DNA from: Duganella levis
Lineage (GTDB): Bacteria > Pseudomonadota > Gammaproteobacteria > Burkholderiales > Burkholderiaceae_D
Assembly (NCBI RefSeq): GCF_009857605.1
Contig: NZ_WWCT01000010.1
Coordinates: 1-64,000, forward strand
Length of the DNA: 64,000 nt
Reading direction: 5' to 3'
The notes under the pieces were generated by a model that was not told where the DNA came from, did no database searches, and was given only the letters and a program-made list of their open reading frames with translations. Within the stretch, counting starts at the first letter, position 1, and every line of letters begins with the position of its first letter. The translations under genes were made by a program, and so were the position numbers. Below, one piece after another: positions 1-9,629 of the stretch.

Positions 1-511
1 GCGTGGCCGCACTGGCCGGCGCTGCTGCCGGGGTTGCTGCCGATGTGGCGGCTGGCGTGGCTGGCGCGGCCGCGGCCGGCAACGGTACCGAACCGCTGCC
101 GGTCAGCGCAGCCTTGTAATCCTGCGGCGCATAGCACAGCCCTTTTTCCGAGCATCCCTGGCCGCCGGCCAGCAGCGTGAACGCGCCGCTGGCGTTGACC
201 GGAATGGTGATGGTCACACTCTTGCGATACGTCTCCACGTCCTTGGCAAACGTCTCGTCATAGTGCACTTTGCCAGGTGGGATCTGCGGCGCGCCAAGCT
301 GCGCGCCGGCGGCGCTGAACTTGAAACGCTCGCGATACATGTAATAGCCGTCGGCAATCTGGAAAGTCACCGCAACGGTATGCCCGTCCACCATGCGCGC
401 AGAAAACTTGAACGCCTCCGACGGATCGAGGAAGTCTTCGGCACGGGCAGGCTGCATCAGCAGCGCGATCAGCGCCAGAAGGGGCGCGACAAAGCGGACA
501 AAACGGGACAT
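1..511 (-). CDS. dsbD: thiol:disulfide interchange protein DsbD, N-terminal part (cut by window edge)
   Basis: The visible 170 residues begin with a signal peptide (MSRFVRFVAPLLALIALLMQ, cleaved near PARA-ED) and continue as the periplasmic alpha domain of DsbD: SARMVDGHTV, ADGYYMYRERFKF, PPGKVHYDETF and the cysteine pair in GGQGCSEKGLCYAP. In the family this domain passes electrons from the membrane domain to DsbC and CcmG-type periplasmic partners. A long Ala/Pro linker follows and the frame runs off the left edge, so the membrane and thioredoxin-like domains are not seen. An AGAAGG ribosome binding site lies just before the ATG at 511. From memory, dsbD often lies close to rplQ in Betaproteobacteria; here 5.4 kb separates them. 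Confidence 0.9.
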   Translation of the reverse strand, partial: MSRFVRFVAPLLALIALLMQPARAEDFLDPSEAFKFSARMVDGHTVAVTFQIADGYYMYRERFKFSAAGAQLGAPQIPPGKVHYDETFAKDVETYRKSVTITIPVNASGAFTLLAGGQGCSEKGLCYAPQDYKAALTGSGSVPLPAAAAPATPAATSAATPAAAPASAAT

Positions 512-645
512 AAAACCTTCTCTCAGGGGCACTGTTCATTGGAGCAACAGCATAGTACACCGATGACGTTTTTCACGCCTGAATGCGGCCTTAAAACATT
601 GCTCTATGCGAAACTAGCTCTTTCCCCTACGCATTGGAGTTCTTC

Positions 646-2301
646 ATGTCCCCTCTCCGCCCCTTGTTGTGGTCCGCGCTCGCCATGAGCGCCCTGCCCG
701 CACTGGCGCAAGCCCCGGCCCAGGCCCTGAACGCCATTACCGAGCAAGACCTGCTGGCCCACATCCGTACTTTGGCCTCCGAGGAATTTGAAGGCCGCGC
801 GCCCGGCACGCCGGGCGAAGCGAATTCTGTCGCCTACATTCAGAGCGAGTTCCGCAGGCTGGGTCTGCAAGCCGGCAATCCGGACGGCAGCTGGGTGCAA
901 GCCGTGCCGATGCGCGGCCAGAAGCCGTCGCCCAGCTTCAGCTACACCGTCAACGGCCGCAAAGTCGCGCTGAATTTCCCCAACGACTATGTTGCGCATT
1001 CAACCAGCCAGCCGGCCATGGTCAACGTCAACAATTCGGAAATCGTCTTTGTCGGCTACGGCGTGCAGGCGCCGGAATACGGCTGGGACGATTACAAGGG
1101 CGTGGACGTGCGCGGCAAGACCATCCTGATGCTGATCAATGACCCGGCCATTCCCGATCCTAACAATCCGGCCGAGTTGGACCCGAATATGTTCAAGGGC
1201 AAGGCCATGACCTATTACGGCCGCTGGACCTACAAATACGAGATCGCCGCCAAGCTGGGCGCGGCCGCCGCGATTATCATTCATGAAACAATCCCGGCCG
1301 CTTATCCGTGGGACGTGGTGCGCAGCGGCGGCAATGCAGAGCAGTTCAGCCTGCTGCGGGAAGGCGACGATCCTGACGCACCGCCGGTACCTGGCTGGAT
1401 CCAGCTGGACAAGGCCAAGGCGCTGATGGCCGCCGGCGGCTACGATTTCGACGCGCTGAAAAAACAGGCGATTACCAAAGACTTCCACCCGGTCAGTCTG
1501 AAAGCCACCGCCGATTTTCATATCGAAAACAGCTCCCGCACGATTACCTCCAATAATGTGGTGGCGAAAATTGAAGGCAGCGATCCCAAGCTGAAAGACG
1601 AATATGTCGTTTATAGCGCGCACTGGGATCATTTGGGTGTTGATGCAGCTACCGGAAAAATCTATTACGGCGCACTGGATAATGCTTCCGGCGTAGCAGC
1701 CTTATTGGAATTAGCCAAAGCATATAAAGCGCTGCCGGAAGCGCCGAAACGTTCGATTCTGTTTATTGCCACCACCGCAGAAGAGCGTGGTTTACTCGGC
1801 GCGAAATATTACGCCAGCAATCCGCTGTATCCATTAAAAAATACGGTCGCCAATATTAATATTGATGGCATCAATGCGTGGGGGAAAACGGGGCAAATTG
1901 AAAATGTCACGTCCGGCCATTCCAGCATTGATGGATTGCTGGAGCAATATGCAAAAACTCAAAACCGTGTAGTGGAAAAAGATTCGCGTGCGGAGTTAGG
2001 CAGCTTTTATCGCGCCGACCAGCTGGAATTCGCCCGTGCCGGCGTGCCGGTTCTCTATACCAAAGCGCGCAGCGGCTATTTGAATAAGCCAGCTGATTAC
2101 GCGACGAAAGTCGTGAATAACTATGTCACGCACGACTATCATCAGGTAACGGACGGCGTGCGTAACGATTGGGACTTTAGCGGCGGCGTGCAGGATATCC
2201 AGTTACTGTTCCAGGTCGGCCTGGCAATCGCCCAGGGCGCCACGCCAACCTGGAATGCCGACTCCGAATTCAAGGCCGCCGGCGATCGCCGTTTGAAGTA
2301 G
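646..2301 (+). CDS. secreted M28-family zinc metallopeptidase
   Basis: A 551-residue protein with a signal peptide (MSPLRPLLWSALAMSALPAL, cleavage near AQA). A PA-type insertion lies around residues 110-270. The M28 co-catalytic zinc set is visible: YSAHWDHLG (His, Asp), GALDNASG (bridging Asp), TTAEERGLLG (catalytic Glu pair), NINIDGIN and THDYHQVTD (last His). The family comprises aminopeptidases and carboxypeptidases; the substrate cannot be told. I chose ATG 646 over an in-frame TTG at 634 because GGAG at 636-639 is spaced correctly for 646 and the signal peptide then starts cleanly. It is divergent from dsbD and convergent with the PepSY gene. Confidence 0.9.
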   Translation: MSPLRPLLWSALAMSALPALAQAPAQALNAITEQDLLAHIRTLASEEFEGRAPGTPGEANSVAYIQSEFRRLGLQAGNPDGSWVQAVPMRGQKPSPSFSYTVNGRKVALNFPNDYVAHSTSQPAMVNVNNSEIVFVGYGVQAPEYGWDDYKGVDVRGKTILMLINDPAIPDPNNPAELDPNMFKGKAMTYYGRWTYKYEIAAKLGAAAAIIIHETIPAAYPWDVVRSGGNAEQFSLLREGDDPDAPPVPGWIQLDKAKALMAAGGYDFDALKKQAITKDFHPVSLKATADFHIENSSRTITSNNVVAKIEGSDPKLKDEYVVYSAHWDHLGVDAATGKIYYGALDNASGVAALLELAKAYKALPEAPKRSILFIATTAEERGLLGAKYYASNPLYPLKNTVANINIDGINAWGKTGQIENVTSGHSSIDGLLEQYAKTQNRVVEKDSRAELGSFYRADQLEFARAGVPVLYTKARSGYLNKPADYATKVVNNYVTHDYHQVTDGVRNDWDFSGGVQDIQLLFQVGLAIAQGATPTWNADSEFKAAGDRRLK

Positions 2302-2318
2302 TTCACGCCGGAAACTGA

Positions 2319-2349
2319 CTTGATCATGCCAATTTCCGGCATGATCAAG
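2319..2349. terminator. hairpin between convergent genes, possible bidirectional terminator
   Basis: CTTGATCATGCC and GGCATGATCAAG form a perfect 12-bp stem around a 7-nt loop. It lies between the stop codons of the M28 peptidase and the PepSY gene. There is no T-tract on either side, so termination is inferred from position. Confidence 0.5.
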
Positions 2350-2351
2350 CG

Positions 2352-3590
2352 TCAGGCCTCGACAAGATCACCGCTGCGGCGCTCCGCCGTCACAGCGCGG
2401 GACACGCGTTTTCGCCACCAGATGATGACCCCGGTCACGCTCAGCATCGCCACCACGATCCCCATGAAGGAAATCAGGATGCGGCCCGGCAGGCCGAGGA
2501 TGCGGCCGGAGTGCAGCGGGAATTGCGCCTGAACGAAAATATCCGCCGCCGTGCCTTTCCATGGCAGACGCTCGCCCAGCAGCTTGCCGGCGCCGTCATA
2601 ATATAAATACGCCGGACCTACGCCACCGGAACCGTGATCGTCGCCCGGTTTATAAAAGCTGACGCCGTAGACATCGAATGCATTGGTATAAAACACGCTG
2701 CCTACCGGTTCCGACCAATTACGCTGTTTCGCCTCTTTCGCCGCCGTTTCAATAACTGCTGCATATTCGACTTTTGGCGTAAATGGCTTGTGAATATCGG
2801 CCATGGGACGCGTATCAAACGGCGTTGGCGTAACTTTCGATATCTTACTCATCACTGGATAAAATATTTCGCTGTACAGATTCAGCGAAAATGCGGTGAA
2901 AGACAGAATAATCAACAACGCCCATGTCCATAAACTGAAGGCGCGATGCAGATCGAAATTCAGTTTATTGTTGCCGCCTTTCCAGCGGATTTTCCAGGCC
3001 GGTTTCCAGCGTTGGCCCCAGGATTTGGCGGCATTCTGGCGACGCAATGGCAAGGTCAGATAGAAACCGACAAAACTATCCACCACCCAAATCATGGCGA
3101 TGCCGCCCATCAGCCATAAACCCCAGCGGTCGATGCCCCACATTTCCGGAATATGCAGCGTGTAATGCAGGCGATATAAGAAGGAAACGAAAGTCTCCTT
3201 GGTAATCGGCCAGACCGCGCCCCATTCCCGCTTGCCCAATTCAGCGCCGCTGACCGGATCCACAAACACTTGATTAAAGCCCGGCTGGTAGAGTTTCTGC
3301 GTTACCGGGTCCACGCGCGGCGACACGCCAAACGCAATCGCCTCGCCCTTCTCCACCTGTATCGGCATGAAGGAGACCTGGATCTGCGGATAACGCGCCT
3401 CGACTTGCTGCGCCAGGGCCAGCGCAGATTGCGGCGTGCCGGGCGTATGGGCTTCCATCAGGTGCGGATTGAGCAGGTCGTCCAGCTCGTGATCCCACGA
3501 AATGATGGCGCCGGTGAAGCCGCTAATAAACAAAAAGCCCGCTGTGAGCAGGCCGGCATATCGGTGTACTAAGGTCCAAAAGCCTCGCAT
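2352..3590 (-). CDS. PepSY-associated TM helix protein, likely ferri-siderophore reductase
   Basis: A 412-residue inner-membrane protein. An N-terminal helix follows the conserved MRGFWTLVHRYAGL; then come a periplasmic PepSY-like section, a pair of central helices (LWLMGGIAMIWVVDSFVGFY and WTWALLIILSFTAFSLNLY), a second periplasmic section, and a C-terminal helix ending in WWRKR. Members next to siderophore receptors, such as FpvG of Pseudomonas, help reduce or release iron from the siderophore. ATG 3590 is preceded by GGGGA; ATG 3605 would add five residues but has no ribosome binding site. It starts 51 bases after the receptor gene on the same strand, so it is probably co-transcribed from the Fur-controlled promoter. 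Confidence 0.85.
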   Translation of the reverse strand: MRGFWTLVHRYAGLLTAGFLFISGFTGAIISWDHELDDLLNPHLMEAHTPGTPQSALALAQQVEARYPQIQVSFMPIQVEKGEAIAFGVSPRVDPVTQKLYQPGFNQVFVDPVSGAELGKREWGAVWPITKETFVSFLYRLHYTLHIPEMWGIDRWGLWLMGGIAMIWVVDSFVGFYLTLPLRRQNAAKSWGQRWKPAWKIRWKGGNNKLNFDLHRAFSLWTWALLIILSFTAFSLNLYSEIFYPVMSKISKVTPTPFDTRPMADIHKPFTPKVEYAAVIETAAKEAKQRNWSEPVGSVFYTNAFDVYGVSFYKPGDDHGSGGVGPAYLYYDGAGKLLGERLPWKGTAADIFVQAQFPLHSGRILGLPGRILISFMGIVVAMLSVTGVIIWWRKRVSRAVTAERRSGDLVEA

Positions 3591-3641
3591 GATGGCGATC
3601 CCCATAAAAAACCGGGACCGCGAAGGCCCCGGCTGACAAGA

Positions 3642-5810
3642 TTAGAACTTGTATTTCAAGGTCAGCGACGTGGTGCGCGGTGCGGCGTAGGTGATGGCGC
3701 CGTACGCGGCAAACATGCCGAAGTGCTTTTTGTCGGTGACGTTGTTGACGTTCAGCTGGGCCGACAGGTTTTTGCTGATGTCATACCGCGCCATCAGGTT
3801 GACCAGCGTGAAGGCATCCTGCTGGATTACGCCGCCATTGGTGGCGAAGCCAGGCGCGCCCGGATCGACGGTGTAGGTGCGGCCTTCATAGTTGACGCCG
3901 CCGCCGACGGTCAGCTTGCTCAATTCGCCCGGCAGGTTGTAGGTGGTGAACACGCGGAACAGTTTGCGCGGGTAGATGCTGTTGAAGTCGGCGCCGGTGG
4001 CGTCTTTGGCGCGGAAGATGCTGTAACCGGCGCTGGCGTTCCAGCCGCGCGTCAGTTCGCCGTTGACTTCCATCTCCACGCCACGGCTGGTGGCGCCGTC
4101 CGCGCCCACATAGACCGGCTGAGGTACACCGCCACCCGTTGCCGGGGCCAAGCCGTCAGCCTGCGCCAGATTATCCTGCTTGATGTGGAACACGGCCAGC
4201 GAGGCGTTCACGCGGCCATCCAGGAATTCGCCCTTGATGCCGGTTTCGGCGGCCTTGCCACGAATCGGGTCCAGCGTCCGGCCACTGCGGTCCTTGTAAT
4301 TCTGCGGCTGGAAGATGCTGGTGTAGCTGGCGTACAGCGAGTAGGTATTGTCGATGTCGTAGACCAGGCCGGCATATGGCGTGATCTCGTTGTCGTTCTT
4401 CACTTCATACGCGGCGCTGTCGACCAGCTGGCCGGTTTTCTTGTAGTTGGTCACGCGGGCGCCGACGATCAGTTTCAGCGGATCGGCCAGCGAGAAGCGC
4501 GCCACGCCGTACAAGGCTTCCTGCTTGGTCACGCTTTGTTCATAGAACGTGGCGGCGCCCCAGGTCGGCTCCGGATAGGCGGCGCCGTTCCAGTTGTTGT
4601 AGTTGCCGAGGTCGGCCAGGGTGCCTTCCGGCCGGCGGTCCGAAGTGAAGTCGGCCTTGGAGTACATATAGCCGAATGCCGCTTCATGCTTGCGGCCGGC
4701 CAGCTCAAACGCGCCGGAGAGCTGCAGGTTGGCGTTGGTCTGCTTGGTGCGGGTCAGGTAGGCGCCGGCAAACGGGAACAGGCCGGTGCCGTTGGTGGCG
4801 TCAGGGTAGCCGTACAGGTACAGCAGCTGCGAATCGCCACGGCGGTCGCCGCGCGTAACGCTGGCCTCCAGTTTCCAGCCGTTGTCGAAGGTGTGGCGCA
4901 GATTGGCAAAGGCGTTGTTGTACGAGTTGTCCCAACGGGTCCAGCCGGCCGCTGCGGTCTTGGAGACGTCCCAGTTGGTCTGGTTGCCGTTGGTGTACCA
5001 GTACGACAGGCCGCCCCACATCGGCCCCTTGACGTTGTTTTCCTGGCGGCTGAAGCCGACGTCCAGCACGGTGAACGGGGTCAGATCGGCTTCCACGGTG
5101 GCGTAGATGGTCTTGCTCTTGTTGCTCAGCAGGTCGACCCAGCTGTCGGCGTCGGTGTACTCGCCCACCACGCGGGCGCGCACCGAACCGTCCTGGGTCA
5201 GCGGGGTCGAGACGTCGGCCTGGGCGCGGCGGGCGCTCCAGTTGCCGATGCCGATCTCGGCCGAACCGGTCAGTTCCTTCGAGGTGGCGCGCTTGCGCAC
5301 CAGGTTGATGGCGGCCGATGGATTGCCGGCGCCGGTCATCAGGCCGGTGGCGCCGCGCACCACTTCCACGCGGTCGTAGATGGCCAGGCTGCTGGCGACT
5401 TCGCCCGAGGACCACGATTGCTCCCAGGTGGTCGGCACGCCGTCGATCTGCAGGTTATCGATGTCGAAGCCGCGCGCGGTGAAGCCGGCGCGGTTGGTTT
5501 CATACTGGTTGACCGAGATGCCGACCACGTTGTTGACCACGTCGGTGACGGTCTGCAAGCCCTGGTCTTCGATGCGCTGCTGGGTCACCACGCTGACCGA
5601 TTGCGGCGTGTCGCGCAGCGACAGGTCGAGCGGCGTGCCGCCCTTGGCCTTGCCGACGGTGTACGAGGTGTCGCCGAGCTTTTGCGACGATACCTGCACG
5701 GTCGGCATCACGGCCGCGCCGTCGTCGCCACCCGCTTGCGCCTGCGCCAGCAGCGGCAGGGCCAGGCCGACCAGTACCGCCAGACGCTTCATCTTGAATT
5801 GCTTATCCAT
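3642..5810 (-). CDS. TonB-dependent siderophore receptor
   Basis: A 722-residue outer-membrane receptor. Signal peptide KRLAVLVGLALPLLAQAQA; plug domain with SLRDTPQSVSVVTQQRIEDQ, FTARGFDIDNLQIDG and YDRVEVVRGATGLMTGAGNP, the signature of FhuE/FpvA-type siderophore receptors; then a 22-strand barrel ending in a terminal Phe (LTLKYKF). It imports a ferric siderophore using TonB-ExbBD energy, which is not encoded here. There is no FecA-like N-terminal signalling extension. The ligand is unknown. ATG 5810 is preferred to an in-frame GTG at 5813. The Fur box at 5847-5861 lies 37-51 bases upstream. Confidence 0.92.
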   Translation of the reverse strand: MDKQFKMKRLAVLVGLALPLLAQAQAGGDDGAAVMPTVQVSSQKLGDTSYTVGKAKGGTPLDLSLRDTPQSVSVVTQQRIEDQGLQTVTDVVNNVVGISVNQYETNRAGFTARGFDIDNLQIDGVPTTWEQSWSSGEVASSLAIYDRVEVVRGATGLMTGAGNPSAAINLVRKRATSKELTGSAEIGIGNWSARRAQADVSTPLTQDGSVRARVVGEYTDADSWVDLLSNKSKTIYATVEADLTPFTVLDVGFSRQENNVKGPMWGGLSYWYTNGNQTNWDVSKTAAAGWTRWDNSYNNAFANLRHTFDNGWKLEASVTRGDRRGDSQLLYLYGYPDATNGTGLFPFAGAYLTRTKQTNANLQLSGAFELAGRKHEAAFGYMYSKADFTSDRRPEGTLADLGNYNNWNGAAYPEPTWGAATFYEQSVTKQEALYGVARFSLADPLKLIVGARVTNYKKTGQLVDSAAYEVKNDNEITPYAGLVYDIDNTYSLYASYTSIFQPQNYKDRSGRTLDPIRGKAAETGIKGEFLDGRVNASLAVFHIKQDNLAQADGLAPATGGGVPQPVYVGADGATSRGVEMEVNGELTRGWNASAGYSIFRAKDATGADFNSIYPRKLFRVFTTYNLPGELSKLTVGGGVNYEGRTYTVDPGAPGFATNGGVIQQDAFTLVNLMARYDISKNLSAQLNVNNVTDKKHFGMFAAYGAITYAAPRTTSLTLKYKF

Positions 5811-5846
5811 CACTTCCCCGTTTTGACATTTTTATCGAAACAGGAA

Positions 5847-5861
5847 TGATAACGATTCTCA
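5847..5861. promoter_or_regulatory. Fur box upstream of the siderophore receptor
   Basis: On the minus strand the site reads TGAGAATCGTTATCA, 12 of the 14 defined positions of the 7-1-7 Fur consensus (TGATAAT-N-ATTATCA). It sits just upstream of the siderophore receptor start and is far from any other candidate target. Repression by Fe2+-Fur is inferred. Confidence 0.85.
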
Positions 5862-5895
5862 TTTCAAAGTCAACCGTTTGGGATGTAAAAGGACG

Positions 5896-5924
5896 AAAAA
5901 AAAGCCAGGCAGAGCCTGGCTTTT
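5896..5924 (-). terminator. intrinsic terminator after rplQ
   Basis: AGCCAGGC and GCCTGGCT form an 8-bp stem with a 3-nt loop, followed on the minus strand by eight T residues. It lies 24 bases past the rplQ stop codon and closes the ribosomal gene run. Confidence 0.9.
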
Positions 5925-5947
5925 CAGTCTTACTTGCAACCGGCGGA

Positions 5948-6343
5948 TTACTCAGCGGTTGGTGCGTCTTCGATCGCGGTGACTTCTGGACGGTCCAGCA
6001 GCTCAACGTAAGCCATTGGAGCGTTGTCGCCAACGCGGAAACCCATTTTCAGGATGCGCAGGTAGCCGCCGTTACGTGCAGCGTAACGTGGGCCCAGTTC
6101 CGAGAACAGTTTGCCTACGATTTCGCGGTCGCGCAGACGGGCAAATGCCAGACGCTTGTTAGCCAGGGTGTCGGTCTTGCCCAGGGTCAGGATTGGCTCA
6201 ACAACGCGGCGCAGCTCTTTAGCTTTTGGCAGCGTGGTTTTGATGGCTTCATGACGCAGCAGGGAAACGGTCATGTTGCGCAGCATTGCCAGACGGTGGG
6301 ACGAGGTACGGTTCAGTTTACGGAGGCCGTGACGGTGACGCAT
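5948..6343 (-). CDS. rplQ: 50S ribosomal protein L17
   Basis: A 131-residue protein with the L17 signature [24 protein letters not shown] and [18 protein letters not shown]17 binds 23S rRNA near the exit tunnel. Last gene of the alpha-operon segment; it follows rpoA after 184 bases and is closed by a terminator. Confidence 0.97.
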   Translation of the reverse strand: MRHRHGLRKLNRTSSHRLAMLRNMTVSLLRHEAIKTTLPKAKELRRVVEPILTLGKTDTLANKRLAFARLRDREIVGKLFSELGPRYAARNGGYLRILKMGFRVGDNAPMAYVELLDRPEVTAIEDAPTAE

Positions 6344-6527
6344 GGTACTTCCTTTCGATGATGTTTAAATCCGAGTTCTTCGATCGCTCACATGAGCGCG
6401 GACCGGTTTTAGTGATTTACACCCGGCACAACACGTGCTGGGTGGTGCTGCAAAACGCTAATCAGTTGGTGCCAGGGCAGAACATCGCGGAGCGATGTCC
6501 AGCACTGTCACGCAATTTGGTAGCTTG
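6344..6527 (-). other. rpoA-rplQ intergenic region
   Basis: 184 bases without a coding frame. It contains an imperfect stem-loop (CACCCGGCAC pairing with GTGCTGGGTG, one G-U type mismatch, around 6421-6446) with no T-tract. No convincing promoter was seen, so rplQ is probably read through from rpoA. Confidence 0.4.
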
Positions 6528-7505
6528 TTATTTTTCCAGACCAGCAGGCGGCCAGTTTTCCAGCTTCATGCCCAGGGTCAGACCACGGGAAGCCAGGACT
6601 TCCTTGATCTCGTTCAGCGACTTGCGACCCAGATTCGGGGTCTTCAGCAGTTCGTTTTCCGAACGCTGGATCAGGTCGCCGATGTAGTAGATGTTTTCGG
6701 CTTTCAGGCAGTTGGCCGAACGCACGGTCAGTTCCAGATCGTCCACTGGACGCAGCAGGATCGGATCGACCAGCGGTGCGCGCGAAGGTGCTTCAGCAGC
6801 AGCTTCGGTGCCTTCCAGGGCAGCAAACACGTTCAGTTGATCGACCAGCACGCGGGCCGATTGACGGATCGCTTCTTCCGGCGAAATCACGCCGTTGGTT
6901 TCGATGTTGATGATCAGCTTGTCCAGGTCGGTACGCTGTTCCACACGGGCCGATTCCACGAAGTACGACACACGGCGCACTGGCGAGAACGACGCGTCCA
7001 GAATGATGCGGCCGATGGTCTTGTTGGTGTCTTCCGACAGGCGACGGACGTTACCAGGCACATAGCCACGGCCTTTTTCGACCTTGATCTGCATGTCCAG
7101 TTTGCCGCCGGCGGTCAGGTGCGCAATCACGTGGTCCGGGTTGATCAGTTCCACATCGTGTGGCAGATCGATGTCCGAAGCCAGCACGGCGCCTTCGCCT
7201 TCTTTCTTCAGGGTCAGGGTGACGGAGTCACGGTTGTGCACTTTGAACACAACGCCCTTCAGGTTCAGCAGCAGGTCAACCACGTCTTCTTGCACGCCGT
7301 CCAGCGACGAGTACTCGTGCACCACGCCAGCGATGGTCACTTCGGTCGGCGCGTAGCCCACCATCGACGACAACAGCACGCGACGCAGCGCGTTGCCCAG
7401 GGTGTGGCCGTAGCCGCGTTCGAATGGCTCCATCACAACTTTAGCGTGACCGGCGCCCAGCGCTTCTACATCGATAATACGTGGTTTCAACAAACTGTTT
7501 TGCAT
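6528..7505 (-). CDS. rpoA: DNA-directed RNA polymerase subunit alpha
   Basis: A 325-residue protein of normal length. The N-terminal dimerisation and assembly domain (to about residue 230) has [21 protein letters not shown] and [16 protein letters not shown]. An acidic/Ala linker leads to the C-terminal domain (about 245-325) with [16 protein letters not shown] and [16 protein letters not shown], which contacts UP elements and activators. It sits between rpsD and rplQ, as is standard. Confidence 0.98.
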   Translation of the reverse strand: MQNSLLKPRIIDVEALGAGHAKVVMEPFERGYGHTLGNALRRVLLSSMVGYAPTEVTIAGVVHEYSSLDGVQEDVVDLLLNLKGVVFKVHNRDSVTLTLKKEGEGAVLASDIDLPHDVELINPDHVIAHLTAGGKLDMQIKVEKGRGYVPGNVRRLSEDTNKTIGRIILDASFSPVRRVSYFVESARVEQRTDLDKLIINIETNGVISPEEAIRQSARVLVDQLNVFAALEGTEAAAEAPSRAPLVDPILLRPVDDLELTVRSANCLKAENIYYIGDLIQRSENELLKTPNLGRKSLNEIKEVLASRGLTLGMKLENWPPAGLEK

Positions 7506-7563
7506 GAAATGTCCTTTTCAATACCCTCGGCGCGTTAAGCCGATAAGGCTGATGGCATTAGTG

Positions 7564-7589
7564 AAAACGCCCGCTTGAATAAGCGGGCG
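7564..7589 (-). terminator. weak hairpin/attenuator between rpsD and rpoA
   Basis: CGCCCGCTT and AAGCGGGCG form a perfect 9-bp stem with a 4-nt loop (7568-7589), followed on the minus strand by only four T residues. It may cause partial termination that sets the rpoA:rpsD ratio; this is inference. Confidence 0.45.
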
Positions 7590-7615
7590 GGTTTTGGTGC
7601 TACTTGGGCTACAGA

Positions 7616-8239
7616 TTAACGCGAGTACAGCTCGACGATCAGCGATTCGTTGACGTCGTTAGCGATTTCGTTACGCTCTGGCAGGGACTTGAAGGTGCCT
7701 TCCATTTTCTTGGCGTCAACCGAAACCCAGGCTGGCATGCCGACTTGTTCAGCCAGCGACAGCGCTTCAACGATACGCACTTGTTTCTTGGCTTTTTCGC
7801 GCACAGCAACGACGTCGCCAACTTTGACCGAGTACGAAGCGATGTTCACCACTTGGCCGTTCACGGTGAACGCTTTGTGGGATACCAGCTGACGTGCTTC
7901 AGCGCGGGTCGAGCCGAAGCCCATGCGGTATGCGACGTTGTCCAGACGGGCTTCCAGCAGCTTCAGCAGGGTTTCGCCGGTGTTGCCTTTGCGGCGGTCG
8001 GCTTCTGCGAAGTAGCGACGGAACTGACGTTCCAGCACGCCGTACATACGTTTAACTTTTTGTTTTTCGCGCAGCTGGTTGCCGTAGTCCGAGGTGCGAG
8101 CGCCCGACTTAACGCCGTGCTGACCTGGTTTGACATCCAGTTTGCATTTGCTGTCCAGCGAGCGACGTGCGCTCTTCAGGAACAGATCAGTGCCTTCACG
8201 GCGGGACAGTTTTGCTTTAGGTCCGATATAACGTGCCAC
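7616..8239 (-). CDS. rpsD: 30S ribosomal protein S4
   Basis: A 207-residue protein with [19 protein letters not shown], an S4 RNA-binding domain around residues 95-160 ([24 protein letters not shown]), and the C-terminal [14 protein letters not shown] end ([11 protein letters not shown]). It has one cysteine only, so this is the zinc-free form. S4 nucleates 16S rRNA assembly and in E. coli represses the alpha operon. Confidence 0.98.
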   Translation of the reverse strand: MARYIGPKAKLSRREGTDLFLKSARRSLDSKCKLDVKPGQHGVKSGARTSDYGNQLREKQKVKRMYGVLERQFRRYFAEADRRKGNTGETLLKLLEARLDNVAYRMGFGSTRAEARQLVSHKAFTVNGQVVNIASYSVKVGDVVAVREKAKKQVRIVEALSLAEQVGMPAWVSVDAKKMEGTFKSLPERNEIANDVNESLIVELYSR

Positions 8240-8429
8240 GGTATTTCCTTTTTTAAATAATGACGTTCCAACCGCACGGGCTGAACGCTAGTCTGGTCTG
8301 CGGGTGAGCCAGACGTGGCTTAAGTCCGCCGCAAGCGGCAGACGACAATAGCCGGGCAGTATAACCGTTACCGGTTGCCTGCACCAGCTGAATTGTGTAA
8401 CAGCGTAGCCGACCAGGTCGGCTAGGCCA
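8240..8429 (-). other. rpsK-rpsD intergenic region with hairpins
   Basis: 190 non-coding bases inside the alpha-operon segment. TAGCCGACC-A-GGTCGGCTA (8406-8424) can form a tight stem just after the rpsK stop, without a T-tract, and GTCTGG/CCAGAC forms a second one. These could be mRNA processing or regulatory structures; no promoter is evident. Confidence 0.4.
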
Positions 8430-8834
8430 TTAGATACGACGACGCTTTGGAGGGCGGCAGCCGTTGTGTGGCACTGGCGTCACGTCCTGGATCTCGGTGA
8501 TCTTGATGCCCAGGTTGTTCAGCGCGCGCACAGCCGATTCACGGCCTGGGCCTGGGCCCTTGATACGCACTTCCAGGTTCTTCACGCCGCATTCGATCGC
8601 GACTTTACCAGCGGCTTCAGCAGCAACCTGCGCTGCGAACGGGGTCGATTTACGCGAACCCTTGAAGCCAGCACCACCGGAGGTCGCCCACGACAGCGCA
8701 TTGCCCTGACGGTCGGTGATGGTGATGATGGTATTGTTGAAGGAAGCGTGAACGTGCGCGATACCTTCCGCGACGTTCTTCTTGACCTTCTTGCGTACGC
8801 GCGCTGCTGCTGCGCTGCTTTGTTGCTTAGCCAT
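8430..8834 (-). CDS. rpsK: 30S ribosomal protein S11
   Basis: A 134-residue protein with the S11 core [40 protein letters not shown] and the C-terminal [16 protein letters not shown]. It lies in the platform of the 30S subunit near the E site. Spaced 14 bases after rpsM. Confidence 0.98.
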   Translation of the reverse strand: MAKQQSSAAAARVRKKVKKNVAEGIAHVHASFNNTIITITDRQGNALSWATSGGAGFKGSRKSTPFAAQVAAEAAGKVAIECGVKNLEVRIKGPGPGRESAVRALNNLGIKITEIQDVTPVPHNGCRPPKRRRI

Positions 8835-8848
8835 GTGATTTCCCTAGA

Positions 8849-9214
8849 TTATTTCTTGAGCGATTGAGCGGCTTTGCGCGGGCCCTTGCGGGTACGTGCA
8901 TTGGTGCGGGTGCGTTGACCGCGGACCGGCAGGCCCTTACGGTGACGCATACCACGGTAGCAACCCAGATCCATCAAACGCTTGATGTTCATGGACAGTT
9001 CGCGACGCAGATCGCCTTCGACGATGAATTTACCTACTTCATCGCGCAGCTTTTCCAGTTCGCTGTCGTCCAGATCCTTGACCTTTTTATTGGTCGCGAT
9101 ACCCGTTTGCGCGCAGATGAACTTCGCGCGTGGGCGGCCTACACCGTAGATGGCCGTCAGGCCGATAACGGTGTGCTGGTGATTTGGGATATTAACCCCT
9201 GCAATACGTGCCAT
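8849..9214 (-). CDS. rpsM: 30S ribosomal protein S13
   Basis: A 121-residue protein: [20 protein letters not shown], the helix-hairpin-helix region, and [20 protein letters not shown] at the C-terminus, which reaches the P-site tRNA. It makes intersubunit bridges to the 50S. Starts the alpha-operon genes behind rpmJ, in the usual order. Confidence 0.98.
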   Translation of the reverse strand: MARIAGVNIPNHQHTVIGLTAIYGVGRPRAKFICAQTGIATNKKVKDLDDSELEKLRDEVGKFIVEGDLRRELSMNIKRLMDLGCYRGMRHRKGLPVRGQRTRTNARTRKGPRKAAQSLKK

Positions 9215-9241
9215 TCGTTATTCCTCGATAAATAACGGTTA

Positions 9242-9355
9242 TTAACCTTGACGCTGTTTATGACGTGGTTCGACGCAGATTACGCGAACAACGCCTTTGC
9301 GCTTGATGATCTTGCAGTTGCGGCAGATCCGCTTGACTGAGGCGTTAACTTTCAT
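9242..9355 (-). CDS. rpmJ: 50S ribosomal protein L36 (zinc form)
   Basis: A 37-residue gene. The product is [20 protein letters not shown] followed by [17 protein letters not shown]. Cys11, Cys14, Cys27 and His32 form the CxxC...C...H zinc site of the C+ form. It sits between infA and rpsM as in other Proteobacteria. Confidence 0.95.
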   Translation of the reverse strand: MKVNASVKRICRNCKIIKRKGVVRVICVEPRHKQRQG

Positions 9356-9389
9356 TATGAACTCTCTTCTAAGGTTCGATTATCTAAAT

Positions 9390-9608
9390 TTACTTGGTCC
9401 GGAACACGATGCGGGCGCGGGACAGGTCGTAAGGTGTCAGTTCGACCGTCACCTTATCGCCAGGCAGGATGCGGATATAGTTCATCCGCATTTTACCTGA
9501 AATATGCCCCAGCACCACGTGCCCGTTTTCCAGCTTTACTCGAAATGTTGCATTAGGGAGATTTTCTAGGATCTCGCCCTGCATCTGTATGACGTCGTCT
9601 TTTGCCAT
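9390..9608 (-). CDS. infA: translation initiation factor IF-1
   Basis: A 72-residue, single OB-fold (S1-like) protein: [62 protein letters not shown]-1 occupies the 30S A site during initiation. Location between secY and rpmJ is standard. Confidence 0.97.
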   Translation of the reverse strand: MAKDDVIQMQGEILENLPNATFRVKLENGHVVLGHISGKMRMNYIRILPGDKVTVELTPYDLSRARIVFRTK

Positions 9609-9629
9609 TCGGTATGTTTGAAACCGCGC

